Position numbers and translations under genes: made by a program
The notes under the pieces: generated by a model
Seen by the model: the letters and a program-made list of their open reading frames with translations, nothing else
Databases searched by the model: none
Told to the model about the DNA's origin: nothing
Part shown: positions 45,946-59,040 of the stretch, piece after piece
How positions within the stretch are numbered: position 1 is the first letter of the stretch
How the letters are laid out: every line of letters begins with the position of its first letter
NCBI GenBank assembly: GCA_027422505.1
Contig: JAPQWV010001601.1
Span: 1-64,000 of the forward strand
Direction of reading: 5' to 3'
DNA length: 64,000 bases
From: Craterostigma plantagineum
Lineage: Eukaryota; Streptophyta; Magnoliopsida; Lamiales; Linderniaceae

Positions 45946-48281
45946 ATGGAGCTGTTCTACTACATAGTTTTTGGATCTTTAGCTGCCGTTGTAGCAGCTA
46001 TGGAGTTCAGCAAAACGAACAAAGATCGGATCAACACGTCTGCGGCGTTTAATTCCTTCAAGAACAATTACTTGCTCGTCTACTCGCTCATGATGGGTCT
46101 GTGTTTCAACAACGAATGAAATTGTTGTGTTCTGATCTCGGATATCAGTTTTCTGCTGTCTGATTCGCACATTGTGTTTCTGCGATTTTGTTTTTTTTTT
46201 CTTTTCATTTGATGATGAGAGTTGTTAATTTCCTCTCCTTTTTGATAATCACGAATTGCCTAAATCAATGCTTTACGTTTAGGATCTAGTTGTATTATTT
46301 CTGATCTAAATGTTCGTGGTTGACTTGTTAGAGTACAATCTATGAGATGCAGGGGGGTAACTCATGCTGTGTATGAGAGTAGTGCTTAGATCGAATATCG
46401 ACGTAGATCTGCTTCTGCTTAGACTAATTGCAAAGAAAATTAATTATTGCGTCTTCTTCGCCTGTGATAAACAGCTGGTGATTGGTTACAAGGTCCATAC
46501 GTTTATTACCTCTACACAACCTACGGCTTTGGAAAAGGAGAAATCGGGCAGCTCTTCATTGCTGGATTTGGCTCTTCCATGTTGTTTGGAACTATAGTCG
46601 GATCTCTAGCCGATAAACAGTGAGCTCATCAGTTTCTAAATAAAGATCTGCGAGATTCCGTCCTTATTTCGACCTTTAATCGTTCGATTTTCAGGGGGCG
46701 AAAGAGAGCTTGCGTCACCTATTGCATCACATACATTCTCAGCTGCATCACCAAACATTCTCCTCAGTACAGAGTTCTGATGGTTGGCCGTGTTTTGGGC
46801 GGGATTGCAACTTCTCTGTTGTTCTCTGCTTTTGAGTCATGGCTTGTGGCAGAACACTTCAAGGTCTTCTGGCGTTCTTACAATGTGTGCGTAGACGTAA
46901 ATTGGTTTGAGTCGTAACTGATTGGTTTTGCCTCATTCCTACAGAGGGGCTTCGATCAGCAATGGCTATCGTTGACTTTCTCGAAAGCAATCTTTCTCGG
47001 GAATGGTCTAGTAGCTATCTTGGCTGGACTCTTTGGGAATTTCCTAGTCGACACTGTCAGCCTTGGGCCCGTTTCTCCCTTCGACGCTGCTTCGATTTAC
47101 TAGCCATAGGAATGGCCGTAATATTGTCATCGTGGACAGAGAATTACGGCGACCCTTCTGAGAACAAAGACTTGCTCACGCAATTTAAGGGCGCGGCTGT
47201 AGCGATTGCCTCAGGTGACCAACTCTTAATATTAAAAGCACTTCAATTCAAATAATAATGTAATAAAACAGTCCTTGTAATGAAAAACAGATGAAAAGAT
47301 TGCGCTGCTTGGAGCAATACAGTCACTGTTCGAGGGCTCGATGTACACGTTCGTCTTCCTATGGACGCCGGCTCTGAGTCCAAACGACGAAGATATTCCA
47401 CATGGTTTTATTTTCGCTACTTTCATGCTTGCTTCAATGTTGGAAGTTCTGTTGCTGCTAGATTGTTGGCTCGAGGCTCGGTCCGGGTCGAGGGTTATAT
47501 GCAAATCGTGTTTCTCATCTCTTCTGCCTCTCTTTTGCTCCCTATTGTGACAAGCGTACGCATATGGCCATAATTTCTCTGTCTGTTTTTTTTTTTTTGC
47601 TTTTGTCATAACTATAGCTTACTTCACCTTGAATTATATGCCTGGGTCATTTGGTGGAATTCTTTATTTATTACTGTAGTTCTTGGTGGCTCCATCGAAT
47701 GCGAAAGGAGGTGGGATTTCATTTTCAGGCTGCCTTCAACTTCTTGGCTTCTGTACTTTCGAAGCTTGCGTGGGCATTTTCTGGCCGTCGATCATGAAGA
47801 TGAGATCTCAGTATATTCCCGAGGAGGCTCGTAGCACCATCATGAACTTTTTCAGAATCCCATTGAACATCTTCGTCTGCATCGTGCTGTACAACGTATG
47901 CTTAAGATCTCATATTTCTTCTGATAACTTATTTTTCTTTCGAGAGGTTAAACTTGAGTTTCTTTGATACGTTGTAGTGAATGCATTCCCATCACTGTGA
48001 TGTTCGGGATGTGCTCGATCTTCCTCTTCATAGCCTCTGTTTTGCAGAAACGACTTCACGCAATAGGAGAGAAACCAAGTGAGTGAATTGATCTCCCACA
48101 ATGCAATGCAATATCTTCTGTTTTATTATTTTTTTTTCGGGGCCTTCGTTGTAAGCGCATTAACAGGTATAATAACCATACGCTCATTTCATTGTGACGT
48201 TTTTACGCCTTTTCAGAGATGGAGGAATGGACTAGTCTGAAGGAGAAAAATCCAGAGGATGAAGAATTGGATGCTGCTTGA
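45946..48281 (+). CDS. Major facilitator (molybdate-anion transporter/MFSD5-like), frame broken
   Basis: Multi-pass membrane transporter related to Arabidopsis At4g27720 and molybdate-anion transporters; substrate not proven. Eight exons: 45946-46096, 46475-46619, 46695-46863, 46945-47214, 47291-47555, 47680-47895, 47978-48078 and 48217-48281. Segments seen include MELFYYIVFGSLAAVVAAME, AGDWLQGPYVYYLY, GTIVGSLADK then GRKRAC (the MFS loop 2-3 motif), GRVLGGIATSLLFSAFESWL, and the hydrophilic tail EEWTSLKEKNPEDEEL. Bases appear missing near 47101, 47442, at the exon 7 boundary (47977) and near 47989. Restoring four gives 1386 bases, 461 residues, matching family length. Hence probably a working gene with sequence errors. 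Confidence 0.84.
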
Positions 48282-48311
48282 AAGCTTTGTCTTATAAAAA
48301 GAGATATGTTC

Positions 48312-48312
<1 letters not shown>

Positions 48313-48360
<48 letters not shown>
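48313..48360. repeat. (TTA)16 microsatellite in the MFS 3' UTR
   Basis: 48 bases of perfect TTA repeats starting 32 bases after the MFS stop codon. Confidence 0.97.
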
Positions 48361-48362
<2 letters not shown>

Positions 48363-48531
48363 ACGTTCATTTTAAGTTCGAATATTTCACAATGAAAAAA
48401 CATCACACCTTCTGATCGTTTTAGGAAGCCTTGAAATCATTTCTTCACGTAACGTTTTTTTTTAGCTGTAAGAATTTATGGATGCCAACAAAACAAGCAT
48501 GATTCAGTCATGTCATTCTATGACTTAGTTA

Positions 48532-49613
48532 TCAGTAAACGGTTATGCATTTATGATATCTCATTAACTGCTTTTGTTCTGCTGCTGACCAGCAATTAAG
48601 AATTTCACGCACTGTTCGGCTGTACTCACCAATTAAGGTTAGTTCATGTGAATTTACTTCATAATATTGGACTGAGAAACTGAAGAGTTCCACAAATTTT
48701 GAGGATACTTTTATGTAACCAATTGGCATGACATTATTGCATATGTACAATGAGAAGATAAAAATCACACCCATGGTACTAAGGAAGTACAAAAAAGTAG
48801 CAATTTTTGCTTGTGTTTGTCGCCTACGCCCTCCAAGCCAAAGCTTGCTGAAGCTTGCGTATATACCATCCTGCCATATACATGAATTGCCATCAATATA
48901 TCATATAATGCTATCTAAAATTAGAAAAAAAAACAAGAAAAACGAAATTGGCTCACCAGCAACTTATAAGACTTGTTGGTAGACGAGCCAAATAAGAAGC
49001 TCTTCCTCCTCTTCGTAACCCTCGCAATCTCAACAACACAAAGCTGTTCTTCTCTCCTCATCATATCTCCAAGCGTAGTACGTGAAATCTCCGAGCTATT
49101 ACTACTCCCATAATTACAATCATCTTCTTCCTTATTACATGAGCCCTTAAAGCCCTCCCACCCCCCGACCCAAATTTCACTACACCGCCGATACCCTTGC
49201 CGGCGGGCCCAACTTCACCTTCCCTTATGCACGCCACGGCGGAGCACTTCCTAAAAGAAAAGCTGGTGCACGAAATAGAACGGCCCACGTAGGGCCCGTC
49301 GAGCACCGTAGTGGGCGAGGGAATCTTGATGGTGGTCGATGATGCTAATAATCTTGGAGGGAGTTCCAAAGACCTCGTAACATGATCTTCGCCGGACAAC
49401 CGTCGCCGTTCGCGGTGGCTCGAGGTTTTCCGGAGCCTCCTCCCACCGGAAAGGGACGGAGACGGGCGGCCTGAGGGAAGGAGTTAGCATGGCTATGGTG
49501 GCTAACGGCTCTTTGGCGGTGGTGTTACTCTTACATGGGAGTTTGAGTAAGGAAAGCTTGGGATGTGATGCGTAGTCTTGTCGGTTGTTTTCATCGTTTA
49601 CTGCATGAAACAT
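48532..49613 (-). CDS. DUF688-like plant protein, frame broken three times
   Basis: Uncharacterised plant family. Starts MFHAVNDENNR at 49613. The family motif VPFRWEEAP is encoded near 49460, then in another frame RSLELPPRLL and PSPTTVLDGPYVGR (about 49370-49285), and in a third frame WEGFKGSCNKEEDD and SSTNKSYKLL (about 49160-48957), where a GT donor follows. A second exon from 48870 continues DGIYASFSKLW and stays open to a stop at 48532, but the true end is uncertain. Each frame change needs one added base: near 49431, between 49420 and 49385, and in the C-run at 49161-49172. Function unknown. Convergent with the MFS gene. Confidence 0.65.
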
Positions 49614-49619
49614 GTCTTA

Positions 49620-51280
49620 TCATCAAAAGAAGTGTTATTGGTAGCTGTGACTCGGCGTTTATAGGGGCAAAGGCGAAGGTATATATATAGATAGTGTAAT
49701 AATTATATATGCATACATGTGCATGGAGACAATGTGTGTGTGTGGGAGAGTGTCAGTGGGGTTGGGAGTTAGTTAATGGCTACAACTACAAATAGTTTTG
49801 AGAGTGATATATGAATGAGTGACTATTCTTAATTTTTATCTATTTAAAGTGTGGCATCTAAATGACTATTCTCAATAAAGTAAGGTCAAAATCTTTCACG
49901 TACGTGTTAACTTCTCATTAACGGTAAGAGAAGGCACAGAACTCCGGTTTCGGATCGTCTGTGCCACAACAGTGTTCCACCTTTGTGTTCCACCAACCAT
50001 TCCACGACAAGTGTTAAATTGAATTGATCAACTGTACACTTGTCGCAATTTGGTTGGTGGAACACCAATCTGGAACAGATGATTCAATCCACATAACTGA
50101 AATTAATAACGTATTACATGGTGAAGTAGTGCTAGAAGATGAATAGGTAAGGGGACGTTACTATGTGCATAAAAATTTAGATGAAATTTTAACATTTGTT
50201 AGACTAGAATAGTTTATTTTGTCTTTAAGTGCACACATAGTTATGTCGTTCTTCATTCTCACGTTAATTGATTCACATAACCAAGAAGAGATGTTAGGGT
50301 TAGATGTATTGTATAGTATAAATAGTGTACCCGATAAATCCATCATAATGCAGTTATCCTTTTGTAATTAATGTTAAATGCTATAAAGAGCTCTAAGTGG
50401 AAAAAGAAAAAGGAAAATAAAAACAATCAAGAATAGAATTATCTTGCACTATTGCAAGAACGAATCAATTAGATACACTTGTTTTCATCTCATGTAAGCA
50501 CTCAACTTGTGGACAGAAACAAGCCTCTTGAAATACATATCACTTCTAGACACATTCAACAACAGTGCAATAAAAAACAAGTTGCATCATAGGGGAACAC
50601 ACAGAGAGATGTGTAGAAGGGAATTGATTGAAAATGAAGGGCTAATCGGTATCGATCCCAATTAATTCAGAGCCAAAGGAAATATTTCTTGGCATCCATT
50701 TATAGCTTTCTACTAACAACACCAAATAGTGTGTCTGAATAATTGATGCCACGTCTCATAGCGTAGTGACAAGTTTGTGAACGTTATGTTCATTCGTTGC
50801 ATTAAACTATTCTTTTAAACCAAAATACTACTTGGATCACAATATTGATTCATAACACGAAAGAAAGAAAGAAAACCTCATATTCTTGAAAGAAATCACT
50901 AGTGGTTGGATTCGCTTTTTGATCTGATGAATATCAATTATTCAACTGTAGCTATTATTATTCTCTAATGAAAATTTCATGTGAAGTCTTATATTTCCAA
51001 CTTCAACAATTGACGATTATCATAGATGGAAGTATGCAGTTTGTACTGTTCGGACAAGTGTTGCCATTACCATTAATGATATTTGTCTCTTCCTATGGTT
51101 CATTTTATATCTGACATGTGGCGAATTTATATAAATATTTAATAATCAGTGTTTGATTTGATGAGCGCCATAATCAATCACTCTTCTCTTTTGTCATCTC
51201 CATATACATATCATTTTCATTACACTAAATAGCCATTGCCTTGTTTTTTTTTACTCTAAATTAAATGAAAAGTGATAAAA
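49620..51280. other. Intergenic, nothing recognised
   Basis: AT-rich, no convincing gene. The inverted phrase tgttccacca / tggtggaaca at about 49976-50070 forms a roughly 100-base palindromic pair, possibly a small MITE. Confidence 0.45.
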
Positions 51281-51282
51281 TT

Positions 51283-51706
51283 AAGGTGTATGTGCACTTA
51301 AATACCTAAAAGCTTAAAAAATTAGTAGTACCCGTCAGAGAAGGGTTTTTTTTTTATATATAGATATCCACTATAATAACTTTTTTTTTACACACAACTA
51401 CCCATTTGATTGTTAGTCCATTTGACCTATCTTTTTATATATGCATATTAATTATGTATCATATCACGCGTTTATGTAGTACTAAATTTCCAAATATTGT
51501 GTAATATTTCTGTATACATGATGACGTATCCTTTTTAATGTACTATGTACCAAAATATATTTTTCTATGGTACCTAAATTTATAATATGATGTACCTTCA
51601 GCCAAATAGGTACTTATGTGTTAAATTTATTCTATACCTGCACATAAAAATTCTGATAGGGAATTAATTTGTTTTTTTTACTATTGGGTACTTAAGTGTA
51701 TTTCCC
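51283..51706. repeat. TIR repeat with GTATGTGCACTTAAATACC end
   Basis: The left end GGTGTATGTGCACTTAAATACC is mirrored by the right end (complement GGAAATACACTTAAGTACC). The interior is rich in ggtacctaaat-type words. A related copy lies at about 56920-57110. Confidence 0.5.
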
Positions 51707-51709
51707 TAG

Positions 51710-52939
51710 TGTCACGCCCCTCCCAAAGTGACTTAGAATTTTTCTAAGTGTTCTGAGGTTCGTGCGGCCTAACTCGTCCCAACAAGTTAGTCAGCCCTTC
51801 AATTGATCCGTTCACTTCGAATCCTTCCCCACAGAAACTCTCGTGTTTTGTGGGAAGTGCGCCTGTGTTATTTACTTTAGTTCGAACGCATAAAGCAAAC
51901 ACATCGATTTACGGACAACGCCCAAACCTTTCTCTTTTATCCCACAAAAGATACAAGGACTCACAAAGAAACACTTATACAACACTTTTCCCGGATGCCT
52001 AAAATACAAGACAACATAATCTAATTATAGACATAACAAACCTACAGTTGGCTGATTCGAATGGGCTGGAACTGCTCATAGGGAGGTTCCTTGCGGACTG
52101 GAAACTGCCTAGCCGCCAGGCAGTTTCTTGCTTGCCAGCGCAGGGAAGTTTCTTGCCAGGCCACCTGGAACTGCTCGTCAGGCCAGGCCTAACTGCCTTG
52201 GTAACTTCTCACCAGGCCAGGCCAAAACCGCCCTGGAAACTGCCGCAACTGCTCGCCTTTCCAATCCGCCGAGCCACGTTGGGACTTGGCCAAGAAAATC
52301 GCCCGCATGGATCAGGCGCTGCACCAAGCCAGCGCCATTGTCCGCACACCATGGCCTAATGCTGCGCGCATCCCGCCCAAGGGCCGCGCGCGACGCACAT
52401 CAGTGTCGCACATGTTCCGCCCCGATTCGCGCACGCCATGCCCACTGTCGTGCGCGTCCTGCCCAAGTGTGGCGCCCCGTGCGCGCACATCATGTCAAAT
52501 TGTGCCTGAGAGCTGCGCGCAGTTCCCATCCTGCGCGCGCGTCCCCTCGCGCGCCGCATACCTCGCCCACCGAGGTTGAGTCAATGCGCCTTGCCGCGCG
52601 TGCTGCTCTGTCCTGCCCGCGCGCCGCATGCGACGCGGGCCGTGTTCTTCGCAAGATCTGGCCATATCCTGGCCAGACAGGGCATTCCACCAAGCAAATG
52701 CCCCCATGTGCGCGCCCTCTTGCGCACCGCTATCTCGTTCACCGAGGTTGAGTCAGCGCACCTTGCCACACGCGTTGCTCGGTCCTGCCCGCACGCGCAT
52801 GCGACACGGGCCTTATGCTTCGCAAAGCCTGGCCAGACAGGGCATTCCACCAAGCAAATGCCCCATATGCGTGACACGTGCATTCTTAGCCCAAGATGAC
52901 GCAGGGCCACGTTCATACCCCCAAGTTAGGGGTGTGACA
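51710..52939 (+). repeat. GC-rich LTR-like unit (possible solo LTR)
   Basis: Begins TGTCACGCCCCTC and ends AGGGGTGTGACA, the TG...CA termini seen in many plant Ty3 LTRs. About 1.23 kb, much more GC-rich than its surroundings from 52250 on. Contains a direct repeat of about 172 bases: CACCGAGGTTGAGTCA at 52569 and 52741, with GGCATTCCACCAAGCAAATG in both copies. No matching target duplication or second LTR found. Open frames here reflect GC content and were not called. Confidence 0.5.
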
Positions 52940-53156
52940 AACCTAAAATTAAATCAGCACTAAATAAAAACAATTAACCCATGGCCAATACTCGTTTTTG
53001 CCATTATACAATCAATTCATGCATGCACGCGGACACTATACCAAAGCCAAGAAAAGTGTTAAATTGGAAAACAAACAGAAAACCCAAAAAAAAGTACAAT
53101 TATTTCCTGCTGTGAATAATCAAACCAAAAAATGCACCCATCCATCCATCCATCCA

Positions 53157-54948
53157 TCACAATTCATACACATAAAGCTTATAATTGTAATCCAAATCTT
53201 GCCTCCACCACTGATTAATCCCATGATCTTCCTTAAAAACCCTAAAAACGCTCGAATTGACCGTCAAATACGCCGAAGGTATCAAATGCGCCGCCTCGCA
53301 AGTCTTTCCCTGAAAGGCCGAAACGACGCTCCCCAACGCCGAATATTTGGTCGCAATCTCCCTATTTTCCCGGCGCCGATATTCTCCATTTCTCCCTATG
53401 TTCGAAATACCCCAAGTACTCCGAGCAAATTGGGTCGCTAGGTTTACGAAAAGATAAGGAATCCACGTCAATAGTCGAATGAATGGATCGTCTTCCTTAG
53501 ACGCTTTACCTCCGTTCGCGGCCAAAGCTACGCCCGCGACTATGAAGCTCTTCACGAACCTTAGCCCGTGCCTCACCTTTTTGTAATAGTTTTTTTTTTT
53601 GGAAAAAGAAAAATAATTAAACTTATTTATTTTTATGGTATAGTTGAAAAGTTACAACCTTTGACAGTTGCAACTTTTAAATCAAAGGTTGTAATCATTC
53701 AAAATCTGCTGGTTCAAGTCCTATAAATACACATGCATTAGTCAAGAATATAGAATTCACAATACTTCTAAGTGTTTGTTTGGTAGCTGAATTTGTATTT
53801 CCGAGAGCTTACATTAGTATGGTCTATATATAAAAGCAACTAACGGTTTAAAACAAAATTTGAGTTTGGTCAGTGGGTTTATAACATAATGGAGATTAGG
53901 AAGTATGCTTGACATGTAGACATTTGTTAATTGTTGGTTTACATTATGTAAACTCATTTTTTGTACGTAATTATGAACCAAAACACAGGACATATACTAG
54001 CCCTAAACACATGAATCAAACATAGCCTACGTTTTCTGCGAAAGAAATATTTTTGCTTTGTCATTGTACCCTAAAGAAAATTGTCTTTTGAAAGTTAACC
54101 CTATTCGACGCAAAATTGTCTCTAAGAAAGTTGAACTTTCGCGCCTCAAATCTATCTTCTGTTGCTTCAATTAGAAATAAAAAAAATTCCTAACATTATT
54201 ACCTTTTCGTTCTTGATCAATTCGATCGGCGGGGAAGTGAAAGGAGGATTGAAAAGGTAAGTCTCGAGGGGAATCCCCGAGTACTTCACCATATACCGAC
54301 CCACGAGGAGGGCTATGGACGACCCGAGGGAATGGCCCGAGAGCCAGATTCCCTCGGGCCCGACCCGGTCCATCAGGTCGTAGAGGGCCCGCAGGCCCGT
54401 TTCGAAGCGCGAGCTTTTTTGGAGGTGCTTATGATGCAATGGAGGTTTAGCTTGAAGTCTTGCTCCCTATTTCCCGCCTTGTTTATGGTTCCTCGAAAGG
54501 CGACAACGTATCTTGGAGGCATTGTTCTGCTAGGGTTTTGCTGCTGATGATTAAGGTTGTAAGGGAAGCCGTTGTACTGGTATATTGCGCCGAAGTAGGA
54601 CAAATCGTGGTCGTCAATTAGGGTTTTGATCAGCGTGAAGTTGAAGAAACTGCCACCATGGATGGGCTTGAGCTTTCGGGCCTTGGCGATTTTCTCGACG
54701 GTCCCTTTCGAGCGTGTATGCGCCTTTTACCAAACATGCTGCTATTGATCTTCTGTGGTGCGAATTGCTCCTAGGATGACGATTTCGTCGAAAAAGTTAA
54801 TTAAGGAAATAATAAAAAGGGTTTTCTTTTTATCTCATTACCAAGATTTTTGTTTTAGGTGGTGATTGGAGATCGATCTTTCTTACCAGTCGATGGATGT
54901 CAGAAAGGTTGGGCCTGAGAGGGCGAAGATTTCTTTATCTGAGGCCAT
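53157..54948 (-). CDS. At4g10955-like lipase (alpha/beta hydrolase), frame broken
   Basis: Lipase class 3-like alpha/beta hydrolase. Three exons: 54948-54887, 54770-54203 and 53576-53157, GT-AG, 1050 bases (349 residues), as in the Arabidopsis family member. The N-terminus is MASDKEIFALSGPTFLTSID. RYVVAFRGT marks the strand before the oxyanion region. The nucleophile elbow is GHSLGSS with Ser168 as the likely catalytic Ser. The C-terminal exon begins VRHGLRFVKSF. Two compensating shifts occur: one extra base near 54647 and one missing near 54435, so the middle of exon 2 is out of frame with an early stop. Overall length argues for sequence error. Substrate unknown. Confidence 0.8.
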
Positions 54949-54959
54949 CTTTTGCTCTT

Positions 54960-57130
54960 TTGATTTATTGCCTGTGAAAGAAACGAGACGATGGTCTTAG
55001 ATATTCATAGTACTAACTAAGTAATGTACCTCAGAAGATTGAAGGATTTGCCTTTGTAAGGAAATATATTGAGCTTTTGGAAGTTTCTCTCTTCTTGAAG
55101 GAACTGGGGAAACATCAATGTATGTATATTAAATATCAAGTCGTTATTCTGTAAGAGGAGCTGTTATTCACGTTGAGTGCAATACGTTATAAGTCAACTG
55201 GTTATTTTAATGTCTTGAAGCAAAGTCTTCGTCAATAAAAATTATGACACTAATTCTTCGAGATTCGGGAAAGAGGTACTTAATTTATGTAGTTCTCGGA
55301 CGATGATGTGATAGAGAACTCTATTCATCGAATTATTAAAAGGTGTGAACCTAATCATGATGTACAATTTGATAAACGAAGTCTCCTTTTAGCTAAAACT
55401 AAATAATAAGTTTTTTAATATACATAATTGTATTGATTTACAACCGTATCGTTATCTCCTGCAGTGGGCCTTTTCCAGCCCGTTACACATGAGAGGACGT
55501 ACGTATATGCCTATCTTTACTTCGCTATATAAATCATCTATCATGAAATAGAATAATATTATTTTCAATTATGTTCGAATATGGGATTAGTTTCTTTTTC
55601 GTTTTTAAAAAATCTCTACTTGAACATTTTTTTTTTAAACTTCTTTTGGTGTATGATTATATTTTGTATTCGCATTTATTACAACAACTTGAACATTTTT
55701 GTCATATTATTACGAAGTATTTATGGCTGTTGTTCTCAACTGGTTTTAATTAGGTACGATTCCCAAAACGACAAAATGCTCATTAGTTGCTAGGAAATGC
55801 CTCAAGGGTAACGTCATGTTGCTATTTGAACAAGTTTTATTCGCTAACATTTAACTAACGAAATATATGTTAATTATCTCCCCAAATATGTATATATTGA
55901 TATATTTTTCGACTCGTGACAAAAAATACTTTCTGACGTCACTTACCACAACATCTTGCACGAAACCATGAATGAGCTACAAGACAAGGCTTCTCCAACT
56001 AACTACTATTCTTCATTTTCTTGTCCATTATTTCATTTATGATGAAAATGATGATGTCCTATCTCACTCAAGTAAGAATTGAGTGACACGTGTCGTGATT
56101 GTTTATAATTGACAAATTCAATTTGTTCTTTTAATCTTCAGTTGATATCTTATCTTATGAATGTATGCAACACATTATTTAGCTTTGTTTCAGTTTTCCT
56201 AAAACAAGATAATATTCAAGTAAAGCGTCCGCTCATATTATATTACCATACAAGACATTATGTCCGAAAAGAGAACATTATGATCGAAAGTGTCTTTCTA
56301 TGATTCTTGGTTATATTAAGAAACTAGATAAGATAATAATGTTCAACTCACATGATTATTTCATTTAATAGAATATGTCTACATGCGGATGATAAAGCTA
56401 CGAGTCCAAATGAGGCAACGAGTTTAGTCAAGTGAAAACGATTAGCATACAACTATTGTATGTATTTAATATATATCCCAATAGAAGGCAAAACTAATAA
56501 GTCCTTTTTGTTACATTGAGTTTGATACTTATAGGCCTCTTTAATATCGTAGTATTACGATTAGCCGTCACGACCATATAACGAAGAGGTGAAGAGTTGC
56601 CGATTAGACGTCTAAATGCATCGGACAAAACACAATAATTTTTTTTTTTTTTTTTTTATAAAACTGAGTTTTTGGTGGTATTCAAAGCAATCATATTTTC
56701 TTATTATATACTGTGTGGAATATTACATGATTGATTGATGTCCTCCTTTGTCCTTTTTTTTTTAAGGTCATTTTCGCTTCCCCCATCTTAGAATAGGAAA
56801 TTAGTGGGATTGACCAGGGGAAATACCCCATCAATGTATATATGTATTTGTAAAGAGCCATGAAAGTCGAACTCGAAACTTTTCCTATCGAAGTGCACGA
56901 GGGTTTTATTTTATTTTTTTGGTGTATCTACGCTTAAATACCCAAAAAGTTAAAATATTGTCAGTTCAGTCTGCCGTTAGATAAATTTTATTATAAGTAT
57001 CTAGTAGAAAAAGATTTTACGTATCTTTTATAAATATATTATGTACGTTACGTATTGTGTGGTACCTAATTCCTAAATATGTTGTATGATAACTGTATAA
57101 GCATTATGTTCTTTTTTGTACATGTATTCT
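54960..57130. other. Intergenic, nothing firm
   Basis: AT-rich without recognisable genes. About 56920-57110 repeats phrases of the element at 51283-51706 (cttaaatacccaaaaagtta, ggtacctaattcc). A 20-base T-run lies at about 56639. Confidence 0.45.
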
Positions 57131-57136
57131 CTATTA

Positions 57137-58215
57137 GAGCACCTCCATCTGATGCTTATTTTTCAATGCAAAATAGAAAAAAGTGCTCCAATGGATACTT
57201 AAAACCGTACGCAAAATGAGTTCAACACAATTTTCTCTCACCTATATACCTATGTTTGCGTCTGTACTATTCCTTTACTTATAACTTTTGAAGTCTTATA
57301 AAGTAACCCCACATTAAGTTATAAATTAACTTTTACTATTTATAATATATTCATTTAACTCAACATAATTCAACTAGATTTAAAAACCTATCGAATATTA
57401 AAGGAAAAGATCATCACCACCTCATGAAAAATAATAGACATACGAAATACTAATACGTCATGGACAATCAAACCCAACAACATACAATCAGTAATCTGGT
57501 AAACCTGCATCGTTTCCTCCAAGATCATTGAAAAGTTGTCGAAATGAATTGGTTTGAAATGAATCTTGTTGGCTTTGTTGAGCTCTTTTTTTGGAGAAAA
57601 GACGTGCTACATGATATAGTAAGTACATGTACAGTCTTGCACAATATAATTGTTGAGGATGAACGTGACTTAGTGCTCAATAGAACTTGAGATGGAAACG
57701 CCGCCAGAGGTCGAATGCGCGATTGATGAAAATGCTCGATTCGGGAATTCATATCTCGGTATCAAAAATTAGAAATAAAGACGATCACATTACACTTCGA
57801 AATGCACTTATTCATTGGAGGAACACACAAATTCCTAATTAGATGTATCTTTCAGTTGTACTAATAATATTTCAAAAGTTATTTATCAATATCTCTCATT
57901 TATTTTTATTATTGAATTTAAATTATTGTACTAATAATATTCGTGAATTTAAAATAATATTATTGTACAATAAATATAATATTATTGTACTAATAATTAT
58001 TGAATTTAATAATATCATTGTTTATTTTTTTGGCGTAGTTGTTGTCTAATTTGTAAAGTTGTAAAATACATGAGTAATATTGAAAAGTTGTAAGAATATT
58101 ATGAGAATATTCTTTTGAGTTTGAAAATGAGTTTAATGGTTGGAGAATTATTAATATTTGATGTGATATTCACTGTATTTTGGGTTTGGAAAAAGTTTTT
58201 TCGGTTTGAGATAGC
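57137..58215 (+). mobile_element. Decayed PIF/Harbinger-like element
   Basis: Left edge AGAGCACCTCCATCTGATG fits the GAGCATCTCCA-like ends of plant Tourist/Harbinger elements. At about 57601-57690 the + strand encodes DIVSTCTVLHNIIVEDERD, the C-terminal signature of plant Harbinger DDE nucleases, followed by a stop. Its right part (about 58090-58215) matches 36165-36290 in opposite orientation. Confidence 0.6.
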
Positions 58216-58432
58216 CTTATACCTAAATTCTTATATGATTTACCTTGATCCGACCGGGTACCTATTAGGTATCTACATATAAAAATACTAACAAAAGACT
58301 GATCTGACACTTTTTTTCTATAAGTTTTGCTATTTTAAGTGTAAAATCCTCTATTTTTTTAGCTTTTTGTACTTTAAAATTAAATGTTTCGAACTTCATT
58401 AAACTCGTACAAGATTTTCTGCCCCCTTTTTG

Positions 58433-58680
58433 TCCCAACCAGATCTTTGACAAGTGACAAATCCAACGATTAAGCTTTTTCCGTTTGGTTTTATTTATTT
58501 TAAAAGTTTCTAATTACACATTCACCAAACCCTAAAATCATCACTATTTCATTAATAAACATATCTAATTAGTTTCATTACGATCTATCCATATTCGATG
58601 TTCATAAGTATTATTTTATTTTTTATGTTCCAAATTGTGGGATATAATATGAGATAAAGTTTTAGGAGAGGGACCGTTCC
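58433..58680 (+). repeat. Dispersed MITE-like repeat, copy 2
   Basis: Shares tttgacaagtgacaaatcc, ccctaaaatcatcactattt and atattcgatgttcat with copies at 19588 and 63441. The left end is truncated. Confidence 0.5.
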
Positions 58681-59040
58681 ATTAAAACTCATAGTTGAGC
58701 TCCAAAATAAAAAAAACTCGTAGCTCTTTTACCCCATCCATCAAAATAAAATCTTTTTCTTTTCAAAATGCTGCAAAATACACTTATCATGTTATAAGAG
58801 CCATAATCTTTAACTAGTCTAATTGCACATATGTGTGATACATAATATATAACTTATTTATTAAATATTAAATAACAATTACTAAATAGAAGGGTAGTGG
58901 GTGTTTCTTATTTTTTAGTATATATTAATTATTATTTGAGAAAAATTATGATTAACCGATTAGTACGCCAAATCGAGGGTTTTTTTTAACTTCGAGAATT
59001 AATGTAAGACTATATATTGATTTTAATTTGTAAAGAGCTC

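Noticed and set aside
52048..52963. Several overlapping long open frames on both strands (Arg/Ala/Pro-rich)
   Set aside because: They overlap in all frames of one GC-rich repeat, which is expected from low stop-codon frequency. No domain is recognisable.
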